From the NCBI GenBank assembly GCA_016584305.1, contig JACEEZ010007144.1:7705-71704 (forward strand): 64,000 bases of DNA, given 5' to 3'. Origin of the DNA: Chionoecetes opilio. Lineage: Eukaryota > Arthropoda > Malacostraca > Decapoda > Majidae. Each line of letters starts with the position of its first letter. Within the stretch, counting starts at the first letter, position 1. The translations under genes were made by a program, and so were the position numbers. Positions 32,816-44,646 of the stretch are shown one piece after another. The notes below the pieces were generated by a model. The model made no database searches, was not told where the DNA came from, and saw only the letters and a list, made by a program, of their open reading frames with translations.

Positions 32816-32963
32816 TATAGTTTCACCCAACCAACGATTTTCTGATGCGCCTTATGTTTTTCTGGTGTGTTTTGATGCGTTTTGAAGAAAGAAGAAATCT
32901 ACACGATGATGTAGGTAAGAGTCCTACAACTTTTAAAAACCGAATACCCAAAAAACTTCCAAC

Positions 32964-33209
32964 TTACCTCAAACCAAATTCTAAAATTGGTGCAATAGTC
33001 AAGAAATTCGCCATAACCTGAGCTTGCATCCGTTTCAAAGCACTCCTTCTAAGCTCTGACTCAGTTTCAAACGCGGTCCACAGCTTCACCATCCTGATCA
33101 AGTTATCATCATCAGGCGCGTCTTCAGCTTCAAACGCGGCCAACAGCGCCACCACCAGGTCATCATCATCAGACGCGTCAGGAGTAATCATTGGGTTGCT
33201 GTCTTCCAT
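32964..33209 (-). CDS. Putative first exon, acidic protein, unrecognised
   Basis: An ATG opens a compositionally normal frame: MEDSNPMITPDASDDDDLVV, then ALLAAFEAEDAPDDD, an Arg/Lys region and APILEFGLR. A consensus splice donor AG|GTAAGT lies at the 3' end of the frame (around 32964), so translation would leave the exon just before the TGA. No following exon is recognisable in the transposon-rich DNA at lower coordinates. It may be the N-terminal exon of a host gene or of a DNA transposon (for example Harbinger-type); neither can be shown. Confidence 0.35.
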   Translation of the reverse strand: MEDSNPMITPDASDDDDLVVALLAAFEAEDAPDDDNLIRMVKLWTAFETESELRRSALKRMQAQVMANFLTIAPILEFGLR

Positions 33210-33599
33210 GATGCTCCGACAGTGCGGAACAAACTTTAGTTGTGAACTCGTGAGAGGGATGTGAGCGAGGTCTGTCTGGCTCTCCCAGTGAATGTACGAT
33301 ACATTTTCCTTCGGCTCCGTCTGTAGAAGCGTCTGGCAGCGCTACAATCGTATTTTGTGATGGCAAGCAGGGGCGGAGCTTAAAAGAGTAAAATTATACA
33401 CAAAATTGGCCCAACAAAATACGCCTTTAGTGCACTAGCTCTAAGGGGACCTAAAAAAAGGCTTTATATGGCTTTGACGGTGTGACGATATAAAGAGTTG
33501 CCAATATAAAGGGTTGCATGGCCCCTACTGCGCATGCGCGGAAAAGCGCAACTTTATTTATCGTTGATACGGCGATATATTTGGTTGCCTGATAAATAG

Positions 33600-36500
33600 T
33601 GTCACCAAAACACAAGTATTTATTTTCTCATGTAGGTCATTTATCTATACTAGTCAGTGATAACTTCGATCATAGACCACTATACAGTGGTATATATGTA
33701 TGGTTCTTTACAGCTTATTTACCATGTAGCTATGTGGCGATGAATGTGGTACCCTGATAAATAGTGTCACCAAAACACAAGTTATATTATTTTCTCATGT
33801 AGGTCATTTATTTATACTAGTCAGTGATAACTTCGATCATAGGCCACTGTGGTACAGATACAGTGGTATATATGCTTCTTTACATCTTATTTACCATGTA
33901 GCTATGTGGCGATGAATGTGGTACCCTGATAAATAGTGTCACCAAAACACAAGTCATATTATTTTCTCATGTAGGTCATTTATTTATACTAGTCAGTGAT
34001 AACTTCGATCATAGACCACTATACAGTGGTATATATGGTTCCTTACATCTTATTTACCATGTAGCTATGTGGCGATGAATGTGGTACCCTGATAAATAGT
34101 GTCACCAAAACACAAGTCATATTATTTTCTCATGTAGGTCATTTATTTATACTAGTCAGTGATAACTTCGATCATAGACCACTATACAGTGGTATATATG
34201 GTTCTTTACATCTTATTTACCATGTAGCTATGTGGCGATGAATGTGGTACCCTGATAAATAGTGTCACCAAAACACAAGTCATATTATTTTCTCATGTAG
34301 GTCATTCATTTATACTAGTCAGTGATAACTTCGATCATAGACCACTATACAGTGGTATATATGGTTCTTTACATCTTATTTACCATGTAGCTATGTGGCG
34401 ATGAATGTGGTACCCTGATAAATAGTGTCACCAAAACCCAAGTCATATTATTTTCTCATGTAGGTCATTCATTTATACTAGTCAGTGATAACTTCGATCA
34501 TAGACCACTGTGGTACAGATACAGTGGTATATATGCTTCTTTTCATCTTATTTACCACGTAGCTATGTGGCGATGAATGTGGTACCCTGATAAATAGTGT
34601 CACCAAAACACAAGTCATATTATTTTCTCATGTAGGTCATTCATTTATACTAGTCAGTGATAACTTCGATCATAGACCACTATACAGTGGTATATATGGT
34701 TCTTTACATCTTATTTACCATGTAGCTATGTGGCGATGAATGTGGTACCCTGATAAATAGTGTCACCAAAACACAAGTCATATTATTTTCTCATGTAGGT
34801 CATTCATTTATACTAGTCAGTGATAACTTCGATCATAGACCACTATACAGTGGTATATATGTATGGTTCTTTACATCTTATTTACCATGTAGCTATGTGG
34901 CGATGAATGTGGTACCCTGATAAATAGTGTCACCAAAACACAAGTCATATTATTTACTCATGTAGGTCATTTATTTATACTAGTCAGTGATAACTTCGAT
35001 CATAGACCACTATACAGTGGTATATATGTATGGTTCTTTACATCTTATTTACCACGTAGCTATGTGGCGATGAATGTGGTACCCTGATAAATAGTGTCAC
35101 CAAAACACAAGTCATATTATTTTCTCATGTAGGTCATTCATTTATACTAGTCAGTGATAACTTCGATCATAGACCACTGTGGTACAGATACAGTGGTATA
35201 TATGCCTCTTACATCTTATTTACCATGTAGCTATGTGGCGATGAATGTGGTACCCTGATAAATAGTGTCACCAAAACACAAGTCATATTATTTTCTCATG
35301 TAGGTCATTCATTTATACTAGTCAGTGATAACTTCGATCATAGACCACTGTGGTACAGATACAGTGGTATATATGCTTCTTTACATCTTATTTACTATGT
35401 AGCTATGTGGCGATGAATGTGGTACCCTGATAAATAGTGTCACCAAAACACAAGTCATATTATTTTCTCATGTAGGTCATTTATTTATACTAGTCAGTGA
35501 TAACTTCGATCATAGACCACTGTGGTACAGATACAGTGGTATATATGCTTCTTTACATCTTATTTACCTTGTAGCTATGTGGCGATGAATGTGGTACCCT
35601 GATAAATAGTGTCACCAAAACACAAGTCATATTATTTTCTCATGTAGGTCATTTATTTATACTAGTCAGTGATAACTTCGATCATAGACCACTATACAGT
35701 GGTATATATGGTTCTTTACATCTTATTTACCATGTAGCTATGTGGCGATGAATGTGGTACCCTGATAAATAGTGTCACCAAAACACAAGTCATATTATTT
35801 TCTCATGTAGGTCATTCATTTATACTAGTCAGTGATAACTTCGATCATAGACCACTATACAGTGGTATATATGGTTCTTTACATCTTATTTACCATGTAG
35901 CTATGTGGCGATGAATGTGGTACCCTGATAAATAGTGTCACCAAAACCCAAGTCATATTATTTCTCATGTAGGTCATTCATTTATACTAGTCAGTGATAA
36001 CTTCGATCATAGACCACTGTGGTACAGATACAGTGGTATATATGCCTCTTTACATCTTATTTACCATGTAGCTATGTGGCGATGAATGTGGTACCCTGAT
36101 AAATAGTGTCACCAAAACACAAGTCATATTATTTTCTCATGTAGGTCATTCATTTATACTAGTCAGTGATAACTTCGATCATAGACCACTGTGGTACAGA
36201 TACAGTGGTATATATGCTTCTTTACATCTTATTTACCATGTAGCTATGTGGCGATGAATGTTGGTACACCCTGATAAATAGTGTCACCAAAACACAAGTC
36301 ATATTATTTTCTCATGTAGGTCATTTATTTATACTAGTCAGTGATAACTTCGATCATAGGCCACTGTGGTACAGATACAGTGGTATATATGCTTCTTTAC
36401 ATCTTATTTACCATGTAGCTATGTGGCGATGAATGTGGTACCCTGATAAATAGTGTCACCAAAACACAAGTCATATTATTTTCTCATGTAGGTCATTTAT

Positions 36501-36830
36501 TTATACTAGTCAGTGATAACTTCGATCATAGACCACTATACAGTGGTATATATGGTTCCTTACATCTTATTTACCATGTAGCTATGTGGCGATGAATGTG
36601 GTAGCTACCCTGATAAATAGTGTCACCAAAACACAAGTCATATTATTTTCTCATGTAGGTCATTTATTTATACTAGTCAATGATAACTTCGATCATAGAC
36701 CACTGTGGTACAGATACAGTGGTATATATGGTTCTTTACATCTTATTTACCATGTAGCTATGTGGCGATGAATGTGGTAGGGGCCTACCCTGATAAATAA
36801 GGAAACTAAAACACGTTATATTATTTTCTC
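33600..36830 (+). repeat. ~165-bp satellite, about 19 copies
   Basis: The unit contains GATAACTTCGATCATAGACC, GTAGCTATGTGGCGATGAAT and AAATAGTGTCACCAAAAC. I counted about 19 occurrences of CTATGTGGCGATGAATG. Two variants alternate irregularly: one with ACCACTATACAGTGGT and a longer one with ACCACTGTGGTACAGATACA. Both contain the hairpin-forming ACCACT...AGTGGT pair. Copies are very similar, which points to recent homogenisation. Frames across it are spurious. Confidence 0.95.
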
Positions 36831-37689
36831 ATGTAGGTCATTTATTATACAATTGGTATACATTGTCAAACAAATATTCACCCAGGGAGCAGTGTTTCAG
36901 TGCATATTTGTGCAGTGTAGCTACTCGGGCCAAGGGTAGCTGGTCAGATCGCTGCACCGACGTGGATGCCTGGCTTATTTGTTCTTATTACTATGGAAAT
37001 CCATTCTCTATTGCCTTGGCACTAATACAATATATAAAGTAGTCAACCAGGAACATACTTGTCGATAATGACACACAGACGTTGTATTCTTACTGGTAAA
37101 TATGCCTTTTTCTGTGTCACCCTTCCCGCGCATGCCTCCGACGTGGATGGGTGAACATGATATGATTTACACATAATAACGCGTCGTTTTGTACAAATAC
37201 TTAGCCCACCTGAACAATACTGATTATTCAATGTACGACCAAAGTTAAAGCAGGGAACGTTACTGTATTATTACAAACAGGAGCACAAACCTGCCATGGT
37301 GTCCTCGTCCCTTGCAGCTTGTGCCAGGTGCACCAAAACACCCGTATATGTTCATATATATCTAACCACTGGGCTTGTGTCTGGTATGCAGCGATTGTTC
37401 AAGTCTTCTTCTATCATGGACAGCCTTATAGTGTACGGACACTTATCATTTATGACATAATTTGCCATATTGCTGGCTTGGGGCGGTGGTCGGTGCGAGA
37501 GCAGGCCAAGCAGCAACACTAAGAACCAAAATATCTCATGTAAACACCACTGTTGGGCGAGTATCTTGATGACAGCAATAGATGAGGCATTCTTCTATTG
37601 TGGGATGCCTCATTTGGTGAAGGATAGCATTGTTTAACTGATTTTAGACGATATTTCTATTTACCTGATATATTTGGTTTCTCACGCCA
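36831..37689. other. Non-satellite interior of the TIR element
   Basis: Moderately A+T-rich, with frames under 70 codons and no recognised protein. It may hold the remains of a transposase too decayed to identify. Confidence 0.35.
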
Positions 37690-37750
37690 CCGCGCATGCG
37701 CAGTAGGGGCCATGCAACCCTTTATATTGGCAACTCTTTATATCGTCACA

Positions 37751-37905
37751 ATGGCACCGATCCCACGCAGCTCGGCACAGATCAAAAGCCGTCTCCGAGC
37801 AAAAGCCACTCACCTCCAAGTTACAACAGTCCAACACGCATCTCGCGCTCAGCCTCTCGGCCAGTCCAGGTCGTCGTCACGTCAACATCAACGTGTAAAG
37901 GTGAG
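37751..37905 (+). other. Short frame next to the TIR element with a donor-like end
   Basis: An ATG directly follows the TIR and opens a 52-codon Ser/Arg/Gln-rich frame ending at AAAG|GTGAGG, a donor-like sequence. It could be an exon disrupted by the TIR element and the LINE, or LINE 5' sequence. Not recognised. Confidence 0.2.
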
Positions 37906-38044
37906 GTAGTTTGAGTTAGTTTTCAGGAAGTTAGAGGGGATAAGGGTATCGTAGCTAGATAGGCATTGTCGGGTAGGAGCAACAGGTGCACAGGCGAATA
38001 GCTTGAAGTAGTTAGAGAGGATAAGTGTGTCGTGAGGTGTTAAG

Positions 38045-39649
38045 ATGGTGAGCCATGTGAGATCCGTTAGTGGACAGGAAGATGGCGGGCATGGCACTAG
38101 GTCAAAAGGGGTCAGAAGTGGGAAATGCTTTGAATGCAAATGGGAAGGGAAAGTAGGCGAGACAGGGAGATGCGGATCGTGTGATGAGGTGGTGAGAAAA
38201 AAGCAGGCACAGTGCCCGCTATGTTGTGAAAAAGTCACGGACAAGGACAGTGGCTTGCAGTGCGATAGCTGCAAATGGTGGTCGCACAGTACCTGTGAGG
38301 GGATGCGGCCAGAGCTTTATAAAGAGCTCCAGGGCACTAAGGAACTGTGGTTCTGTGGGAAGTGTAGAAAGCAGGTAATTAAGGATATGAAAGAGATCCG
38401 AAAGCTAAAGGTGGAGAATGGGGCGAGGACTAGGGAACTAGAACAGTGCAAGGGTGAACTGAAGGAGGCAAAGGAGTGGATACAAGCCCTGGAGGGGGAT
38501 TATTAAAGCCTTGCATGTAAAGTAAGAAACATGAAGGCAGAAAGGGCAGGTAAGGGTAATGAGCAGGGCTTGGGGGCCAGACCCACCACGGGCCCTGGGG
38601 ATGAGGGCTGCTTGACGTTAGGCGTCGCCAAAGCAGGCATGCCCGAAGGAGAGGAGAGTGGGGGAGCTGCAGCGATGGAAGATGTCGTAGCAGGGTGGTC
38701 TAGGGATGTTGAGGGTGTGGGTGAGGCTAGGGGAGCTGCAGCGGTGGAAGATGTCGAAGTAGGGCGGCCTAGGGGGGCTGTTGAGGGTGTGGGTGAGACT
38801 GGGGGACCTGCCCCCTCCTCACCCTCGCCAGTTGAGGCCACTGAAGTCGTGGGTGAGGCTGGTCGATCCGCCCCCCCATCGCTTTTGCCTGTAGCGGCAG
38901 CTAAAGCTGCTGAGGGCGTGGTTGAGGCTAGGGGACCTGATGCCCCGCCTCCCGGTGGGGCTGTGGCCGCTACAGGCCCCAGTGGGGGAGATGAGGTAGT
39001 GGAGATTACCAACCCAGGGGGGGTCAGGACTGATAGAACAACGGGGGGCAACCGCAGGGCAAAGAAGTGGCCCATACTGTGTATAGGAGATAGTATGGTG
39101 AAGAATGTTAGGCGACACGTGGCGATGAGAGACCAGAAGAGTGTGCTGGTTAGCCTGAGTGGCAAGGGTATGGAGGATGTTGTGAAGGAGGTGAGGGAGC
39201 AGGTGAATGGTGTACAGGAAGGAATGGTGATAATGCAGGGAGGGGGGAACAGCCTTAGGAGGTTAGGCCCCGAGCAGACGGTGGGCAAGGTGATGGAGTG
39301 CCTTAAGGATATAAAGAAGGACAGGAAGAAAGTACGAGTGGCTGTGGTGGGAATCATGAGGCGACCTCGGGAAAATGCAGGGTATGAGGAAATGAGACGC
39401 GACACAAACAAGCGACTCCAAGAGGAGGTTGTAAAAATGAAAGCGGAGTGCAGTAAGGATCCAGGGGACTATGGAGTAAGCTTCATAGACCTGGACGGTG
39501 CACTCCCACAGGAGGTCTTTGAGGGAGACAAAGTGCACCTAAACTGGGAAGGAGAGAAACGGATGTGTGGGAGAATGCTTGAGTGGATACGCGCGACTGA
39601 GAGACTCTGCAAGTTGAGGGAAAAGAGGGTGACAAATGCGAATGAGTGA
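38045..39649 (+). pseudogene. LINE ORF1: PHD finger, coiled coil, SGNH domain; one stop
   Basis: The N-terminal part has a first cysteine cluster (CFECKWEGKVGETGRCGSC) and a PHD-type C4HC3 finger: CPLCCEKV, LQCDSCKWWSHSTCEGM and LWFCGKC. A charged coiled-coil-like stretch (MKEIRKLKVENGARTRELEQ) follows. TAA at 38504-38506 interrupts it, and the same frame goes on at once (SLACKVRNMKAERAGK). A Gly/Ala/Pro-rich linker leads to a SGNH domain: ILCIGDSMVKNV (block I), QGGGNSLR (block III) and DKVHLNWEG (D-x-x-H). Without the stop it would be 534 codons. PHD fingers bind chromatin marks and could target integration, but that is speculation. Confidence 0.75.
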
Positions 39650-39652
39650 CTG

Positions 39653-42600
39653 TTGACAACAAAAGGGAATGTGAGGTTGGGCTGTGTGAATGTTAGAGGA
39701 TGGAATGTTGAAAAAATGGAAGACCTCAGCAGAGAAATGAATGAATGGAACATTGACGTAGTTGGAGGGACAGAAACACAAATGAGAGAGAGAATTGAAC
39801 TTAGATCTGAGACTTACAGTATGATCGGCAAGGGCAGAAGTAAGCAGCAGAAAAAGGGGGGCGGAGTGGGAGTACTTGTGAGGCAGGAAGCAGGTATAGA
39901 TGTAGAGGAGCTAGATGTAGGAGGGTGTGAAATGGGTGAGGATATCATGGCAGTACGTCTGGAATATAAGGTGCGAAGGGAAGAGAAAGGATCTTGGTGA
40001 TAGTGGGGTTACATGACAGTGGAAGGAACAGGAGCGAGAGCCGAGAATGAAAGGAAGTATAGAATTGTGCAAAGGTTTGTAGAACAGAATAGAAGTGAAA
40101 ATGTGATTGTGATGGAGACATGAATGGTCACATTGGTGTGTTAGGAGAGGAAGTAAAGGGAAATGGCCAATTGTTTGCTTGACTTTGCAGAGGAGAATGA
40201 ATTAGAAATTTTGAATGTGACCCTGGCTGAAGGAAGAGTGACCTGGAGTGGAAGGGAGAATGAATCTGCCATTGACTTTATGTTAGTGAACCGGAAGGCT
40301 AGAGAACGGTGTGAGAAGTATGTGGGTGGATGAGGAAAGGACAATCGACGTAGCGAGTGACCATAACGTCATGGTAATGGAGTATGATTTGTTTGAAGGA
40401 AAAAAGAGTGAACGTGAAAGAGGAGAGGAATGGACGTTGGAAACTTAGAGATGTAGACTGGGATTATTTCAGAGAAGTGGTGAGTAATGAGGACTGGAAG
40501 CTGGGAGAGAATGGTTTGAGGGCTGAGAGAGGTGTGGATGAGATGAATGAGAGATTGTTAAGGAAGCTTAACAAAGTGGCAGAAGAGAGCCTAGGCAGAA
40601 CAAGTAAGAGGGAAACAAATGGCAGGACAAGAAAGAGTTGGTGGAACAATGAGATCGACAAGGCCAGGAAAGAAGGAAACAGTCAAATAGGAAGTGTAGG
40701 AGTCTGAGAAAGATAGGTCAAACAGTGAAGCTGAAAGAATAGAATATGAAAGGGCATGGGAAGAGTATAAGAGTAAGCAAAAGGAGGTGAAATGTTTGGT
40801 GAGGAAGGCAAGAGTGAATGAAGAGAGAAAAGTGGTCAGAGAACTTAGGGAAAAAGGTGAGGAAGGAGGTAGGGAATGGTATAAGTTCTTGAGAGGAGAA
40901 GAGAGTAAGCATACAGGAAATGTAGAAGAACTAGTGGTGAATGGCAGGTCACTAAGGGAGAAAAAGGAATGGCCAGAGCTGTTTGAAGACTTCTGGAAAG
41001 ATATTGGAGGTGTGAATGAGCCTGATAGTGACTTAGGGAACGTCACCTTAGGGAGGAAAATAGAGGAAATAATGGATGAAGAAATTAGAATGGATGAGAT
41101 TGAAGGGTATGTAAGTAAACTGAAAAATGGAAAGGCCCCTGGAATGGACGGTATCCCGTATGAATTATATAGAGAGGGTGGTGAGGGAGTAATTGAGGAA
41201 ATGCATGAGTTGTTTGGACATATGGAGAGAGGAAAGGGTGCCTGGTGCCTGGAATGACAGCAGAGTGACTCTCATACATAAGGGAGGACACACGAGTAGG
41301 AAAGAGATTAAGAATTACAGGCCAATAGCGGTGTGTGACGCGGTATGTAAGACTTTCTGTGGTGTAATGAATGAAAGACTAGGTGAAGTTGTGGAAAGAA
41401 ATAAGGTGATGGGTGAAGAACAGAATGGATTCATAAAAGACAGGAGTGGTGAGGACAATATGTTTGTAGTGAATGAAGTGATTGAGAGAACAAGGAAGGA
41501 TGGAAGAAAGAAATATCTAGCTTTTCTAGATATTGAGAAAGCGTATGACAGAGTTGATAGGAGAATGCTATGTAAGGTATTCGAGACGATTGGCATGTGT
41601 GAAAAGGTTGTTAAAATAAAAGCAGTATGTATGAGAACACACAGGCCAGGTTCAGTATGGGTGACCTCGAGACTGGATGGGTAAGTAAGAGAGGAATAAG
41701 ACAGGGCTGTGTCCTTTCTCCTCTACTTTTTGGATTATATGTTGAGGAAATGGCAGTGAGAGTGAAGCGTACAGGTCTGGGTTGTGAAATTGGAGATGAA
41801 GTGTTGAGTGTACTGATGTATGCAGATGATGTGGTGATCCTTAGTGAAAACCACAATGAGCTACAAGAGATGCTGAATGCTGTGACTGAGTATGGAAGGG
41901 ACTTCAACGTTAGGCTCAGTAAGGAGGAAAAAGTCAGTGTTGGTGGTGAATGGGGATGACTCTGATGATGACAGGATTTGGATGGTGGGGTGGGAATGAA
42001 ATAAAGAGAACGAAAGAGTACAAGTATCTGGGTATTTGGTTGGATGAAAGGCTGTGAGAAACTAAACATGAGAGGATAGCTAGAGCCAACCAGTGGGTTG
42101 GAAGGCTAGGCAGTGTGGCAAGATGTCGGGCCAACAAGTATGAAGTGGTGAGAGGACTATGGAAGGGTGTGGCAGTCCCTAGCATTATGTATGGCCTGGA
42201 AACAATGGTGTGGTCTAGGAAGGAGTTGGACAGATTGGAAGTAACACAGAACAAAGCAGGCAGAATAGCATTAGGAGCCAATAGGTATGTGGCAGTGGAA
42301 GCGATTAGAGGAGACATGGGATGGAGCACGTTCAGAGAGAGGATAGCAAAGGCAGGACTGAGGTACAGAGCTAGACTGCAACGAATGGATGACAGCAAAT
42401 GGGCAAGCAAGGTTTGGGACTGGAATATGTATGGGAAGTGGATGAAAGACTCAGTAAAAGTGGAAAGATGGACAGGTGAACTGGGAATGTTTGTGACAGG
42501 AGTGATGAGACATAGGAGTATGGCTGTATGCAAAAAGGAAATAAATAGGAGAGTGGAAGAGAAAGGGAAAGAAGAATGGCTGAGGGGAATGAGTGAGAAA

Positions 42601-43038
42601 TCAACACTGGAATGGTACAGGAGAAAGGACCAGCCACGGTATGAAAGGTTCTATGATGGTGGCTATGGAGGGGACCTACTCTTCAGAGCCAGGACAAAGT
42701 CGCTGGAGGTAAATAGTCGTATGTACAGATGGAAGAATGATGGCAGCAAGGTGTGTGAGATGTGTGTGACAGGAGTGGATGAAACCGTGGAGCACTTGAT
42801 GCTGGAATGTAAACGGTATGAGTATGCTAGAACACAGATGTTGGAGGTAGTGGTAGGAGAGGTCGGAGTGGAAGAATGGCGAGAGATGAGAGACAGGAGA
42901 GTGGAGATGGAGTACCTGCTGGGGTTGTGTTTTGAGTGGAGGAGTGACAGTCGTGTGATTGAGAGTGTAAAAGAATTCTTGGAGAACTCTTGGAGAGCAC
43001 GTAGGAGAGAGCATGAGAGGCAGGGGGCCCCTCAGTGA
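39653..43038 (+). pseudogene. LINE ORF2: endonuclease, reverse transcriptase, C-terminal zinc motif
   Basis: The frame follows the ORF1 stop by three bases with no ATG, hinting at re-initiation. Endonuclease blocks are VNVRGWNVEKM, GTETQMRE and KGGGVGVLVR, then SDHNVMVMEYD near 40360 in another frame. RT blocks are NGKAPGMDGIPYELY (41126), NYRPIAVCDAV (41312), NGFIKDRSGEDN (41420), FLDIEKAYDRVDRRML (41523), RQGCVLSPLLFGLYVEEM (41700) and LMYADDVVILSE (41815). The C-terminal part (42115-43038) is open, with VPSIMYGLETMVW and a zinc motif CEMCVTGVDETVEHLMLEC. At least four frame changes make it non-functional. Confidence 0.85.
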
Positions 43039-43215
43039 TGGGGGACCCCTTATGAATGTGATGCAGAGAGAGGAAGGAGGGGAAAAAGAAATCCCTAGTT
43101 TTGCTTCCCCCTTTTGCTTCTCTCCCAACAGATTACGTGTGTGGGAGAACGCCGGACCCAAGGCTTCACTGACAGCATCTTTTGGCTGACTCCCAAATCA
43201 AGATCAAGATCAAGG

Positions 43216-43865
43216 CAAATGGCAGCAGTCTAGATTACTGTTGTTTATCCCCGAATATCTCCTTTATCATAATGGCGTGAGTATAATGCATGGTTCACAA
43301 TACTACTGCTGCCTCGGGGGACCCATTGATGGGGTTGATAATAACGGCAAGGGGCAAATAAGGGAGATCATGGAGGAAGAAATAGGACAGGTGGAGGCCG
43401 CCGCCTGTTTTGGGGGAGGAATAATGGAATATTCACCACAGAGAAATATTGGATTATATTACTCGTGTGTGTGTGACTTGGGGTAATTATAAGTCTTATT
43501 TAAGTGTTTATTGCCATTCATTGCTTGTCGGTCACTTATTCAGCCTGTCAGTCAAGGTTTATTCAGTTATTCATCCATGCAGTCGTGTGTCTGTATGTAC
43601 GTAACAGTTACCATAACATCAATACTCCTCGCCTGATGTAGCTTTAAGTCTAATAACAACCAATGTTTTTGTTTTATATGCGGTGTGAATGACATGCAGG
43701 TTTTATCTTTACGCCGCGGCTAGAGGTACGGCGGCGGGCGTGTTCCGGTGCTAAAGACACGGCGGCGCCAAAATGAACGTCGAAGCAAACTTAGTAAAAT
43801 TCTAGACTCCTTTCCCGCCCTTATTAGTGGGGTTTTTACCTCCAGACCTTCACAAAGAAAAAAAA
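43216..43865. other. Unrecognised DNA
   Basis: An 81-codon frame at 43241-43486 resembles nothing known. The end of the stretch (TTCTAGACTCCTTTCCCGCC, 43799-43818) is a dispersed motif that recurs inverted near 47685-47715 and 48374-48400. Confidence 0.3.
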
Positions 43866-44024
43866 AGTAAATTTCTAGCGTTTTGCACATACTCTCCCCA
43901 TTCCCCCAAACAAGCTTTGGGGACCTGTGGGTTGCGGGACCCACCCGCAACCCCGAAATGCGGGGTTTTAGGGTGGGGAACAAATAATGCGTCGAAAACA
44001 CGTATTTTTGGAGTTATGTAGGAG

Positions 44025-44646
44025 TAAAAACTCAGGTAAATTTTTACGATGGCACCAAACTTCCCTACACAATTGGGAGCATGGTTTTGTTTACCTTATT
44101 GTATTCTAAGAGACATTTTCTCCTTGAGCTTTCCGTCGCAAATCAATAGTTTCGGAGATATAGAACATTTTAGGTGGGGGGAGGAATATGTCTCCTTATT
44201 TACAAAATGCCTTCCTCTTCCTCTTCTTGTAACCTGTATCGCTTTTGTTTCGGAGGCGCCACCGTGCTACCTTACCTAACCTTACCTTACCTAACCTAAC
44301 CTAACCTAACCTGAACCTTACCTTACCTTACCTTGCCTAACATTGCCTAACCTAACCTAACGTAACCTTACCTTACCTAACCTTTAACCTCCTAACTGGC
44401 TCCAATAATAAAAAAGTTTAATAAAATCCCAAACAAAAGCGATACAGGTCACAAGAAGAGGAAGAGGGAGGCATTTTCTAAACAAGGAGACATATTCCTC
44501 CCCCCACCTAAAATGTTCTATATATTCCCGAAACTATTGATTGCGACGGAAAGCTCAGAGAAAATGTCTCTTAGAATACAATGAGGTAAACAAAAACCAT
44601 GCTCCCAAATGTGTAGGGAAGTTTGGTGCCATTGTAAAAATTATAC
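44025..44646. mobile_element. Inverted-repeat element nested in MITE copy A
   Basis: Arms of about 200 bp (44041-44250 and 44434-44642) are inverted copies sharing TTTTTACRATGGCACCAAAC, GACATATTCCTCCCCCCACC and AAAAGCGATACAGGT. In copy C the sequence GTAGGAG is followed directly by CCAAAAT, while here the two are separated by this unit, so it is an insertion. The centre (44266-44395) is CCTAACC/CCTTACC pentamer repeat. Confidence 0.65.
44266..44395 (+). repeat. CCTAA/CCTTA pentamer block
   Basis: Arthropod telomere-type pentamers and one-base variants at the centre of the nested inverted repeat. They are part of the element, not a chromosome end. Confidence 0.85.

Larger units (their letters stand above)
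33481..37750. mobile_element. 4.3-kb element with perfect 61-bp TIRs
   Basis: The ends 33481-33541 and 37690-37750 are exact reverse complements over 61 bp, starting TGTGACGATATAAAGAGTTG. Each inner TIR edge carries the palindrome GCGCATGCGC, the NRF-1 type core. The interior is a ~165-bp satellite array (33600-36830) plus about 850 bp of unique DNA with no convincing ORF. Perfect TIRs suggest recent mobility or gene conversion. No TSD is visible (GACGG outside left, ATGGC outside right), so transposition is inferred, not shown. Confidence 0.65.
37910..43215 (+). mobile_element. Nearly full-length LINE (PHD-SGNH ORF1; EN-RT ORF2)
   Basis: A 5' UTR with a duplicated AGTTAGAGNGGATAAG segment leads into ORF1 (38045), ORF2 (about 39653) and a short 3' UTR ending in ATCAAG repeats at about 43200-43215. 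ORF1 has one stop; ORF2 has several frameshifts. The fragment at 4.6-7.5 kb is a relative. The group is Jockey/CR1/I-like; I cannot set the clade by eye. Confidence 0.85.

Noticed and set aside
36586..36771. 61-codon frame in the satellite
   Set aside because: Lies wholly within satellite units.
33600..36830. CRISPR-like direct repeats
   Set aside because: The units are contiguous ~165-bp tandem copies without unique spacers in a eukaryotic, transposon-like context.
38503..39411. 302-codon minus-strand Pro/Ser/Thr-rich frame
   Set aside because: It is the complement of the GC-rich linker and SGNH part of LINE ORF1, which has recognisable domains on the plus strand.
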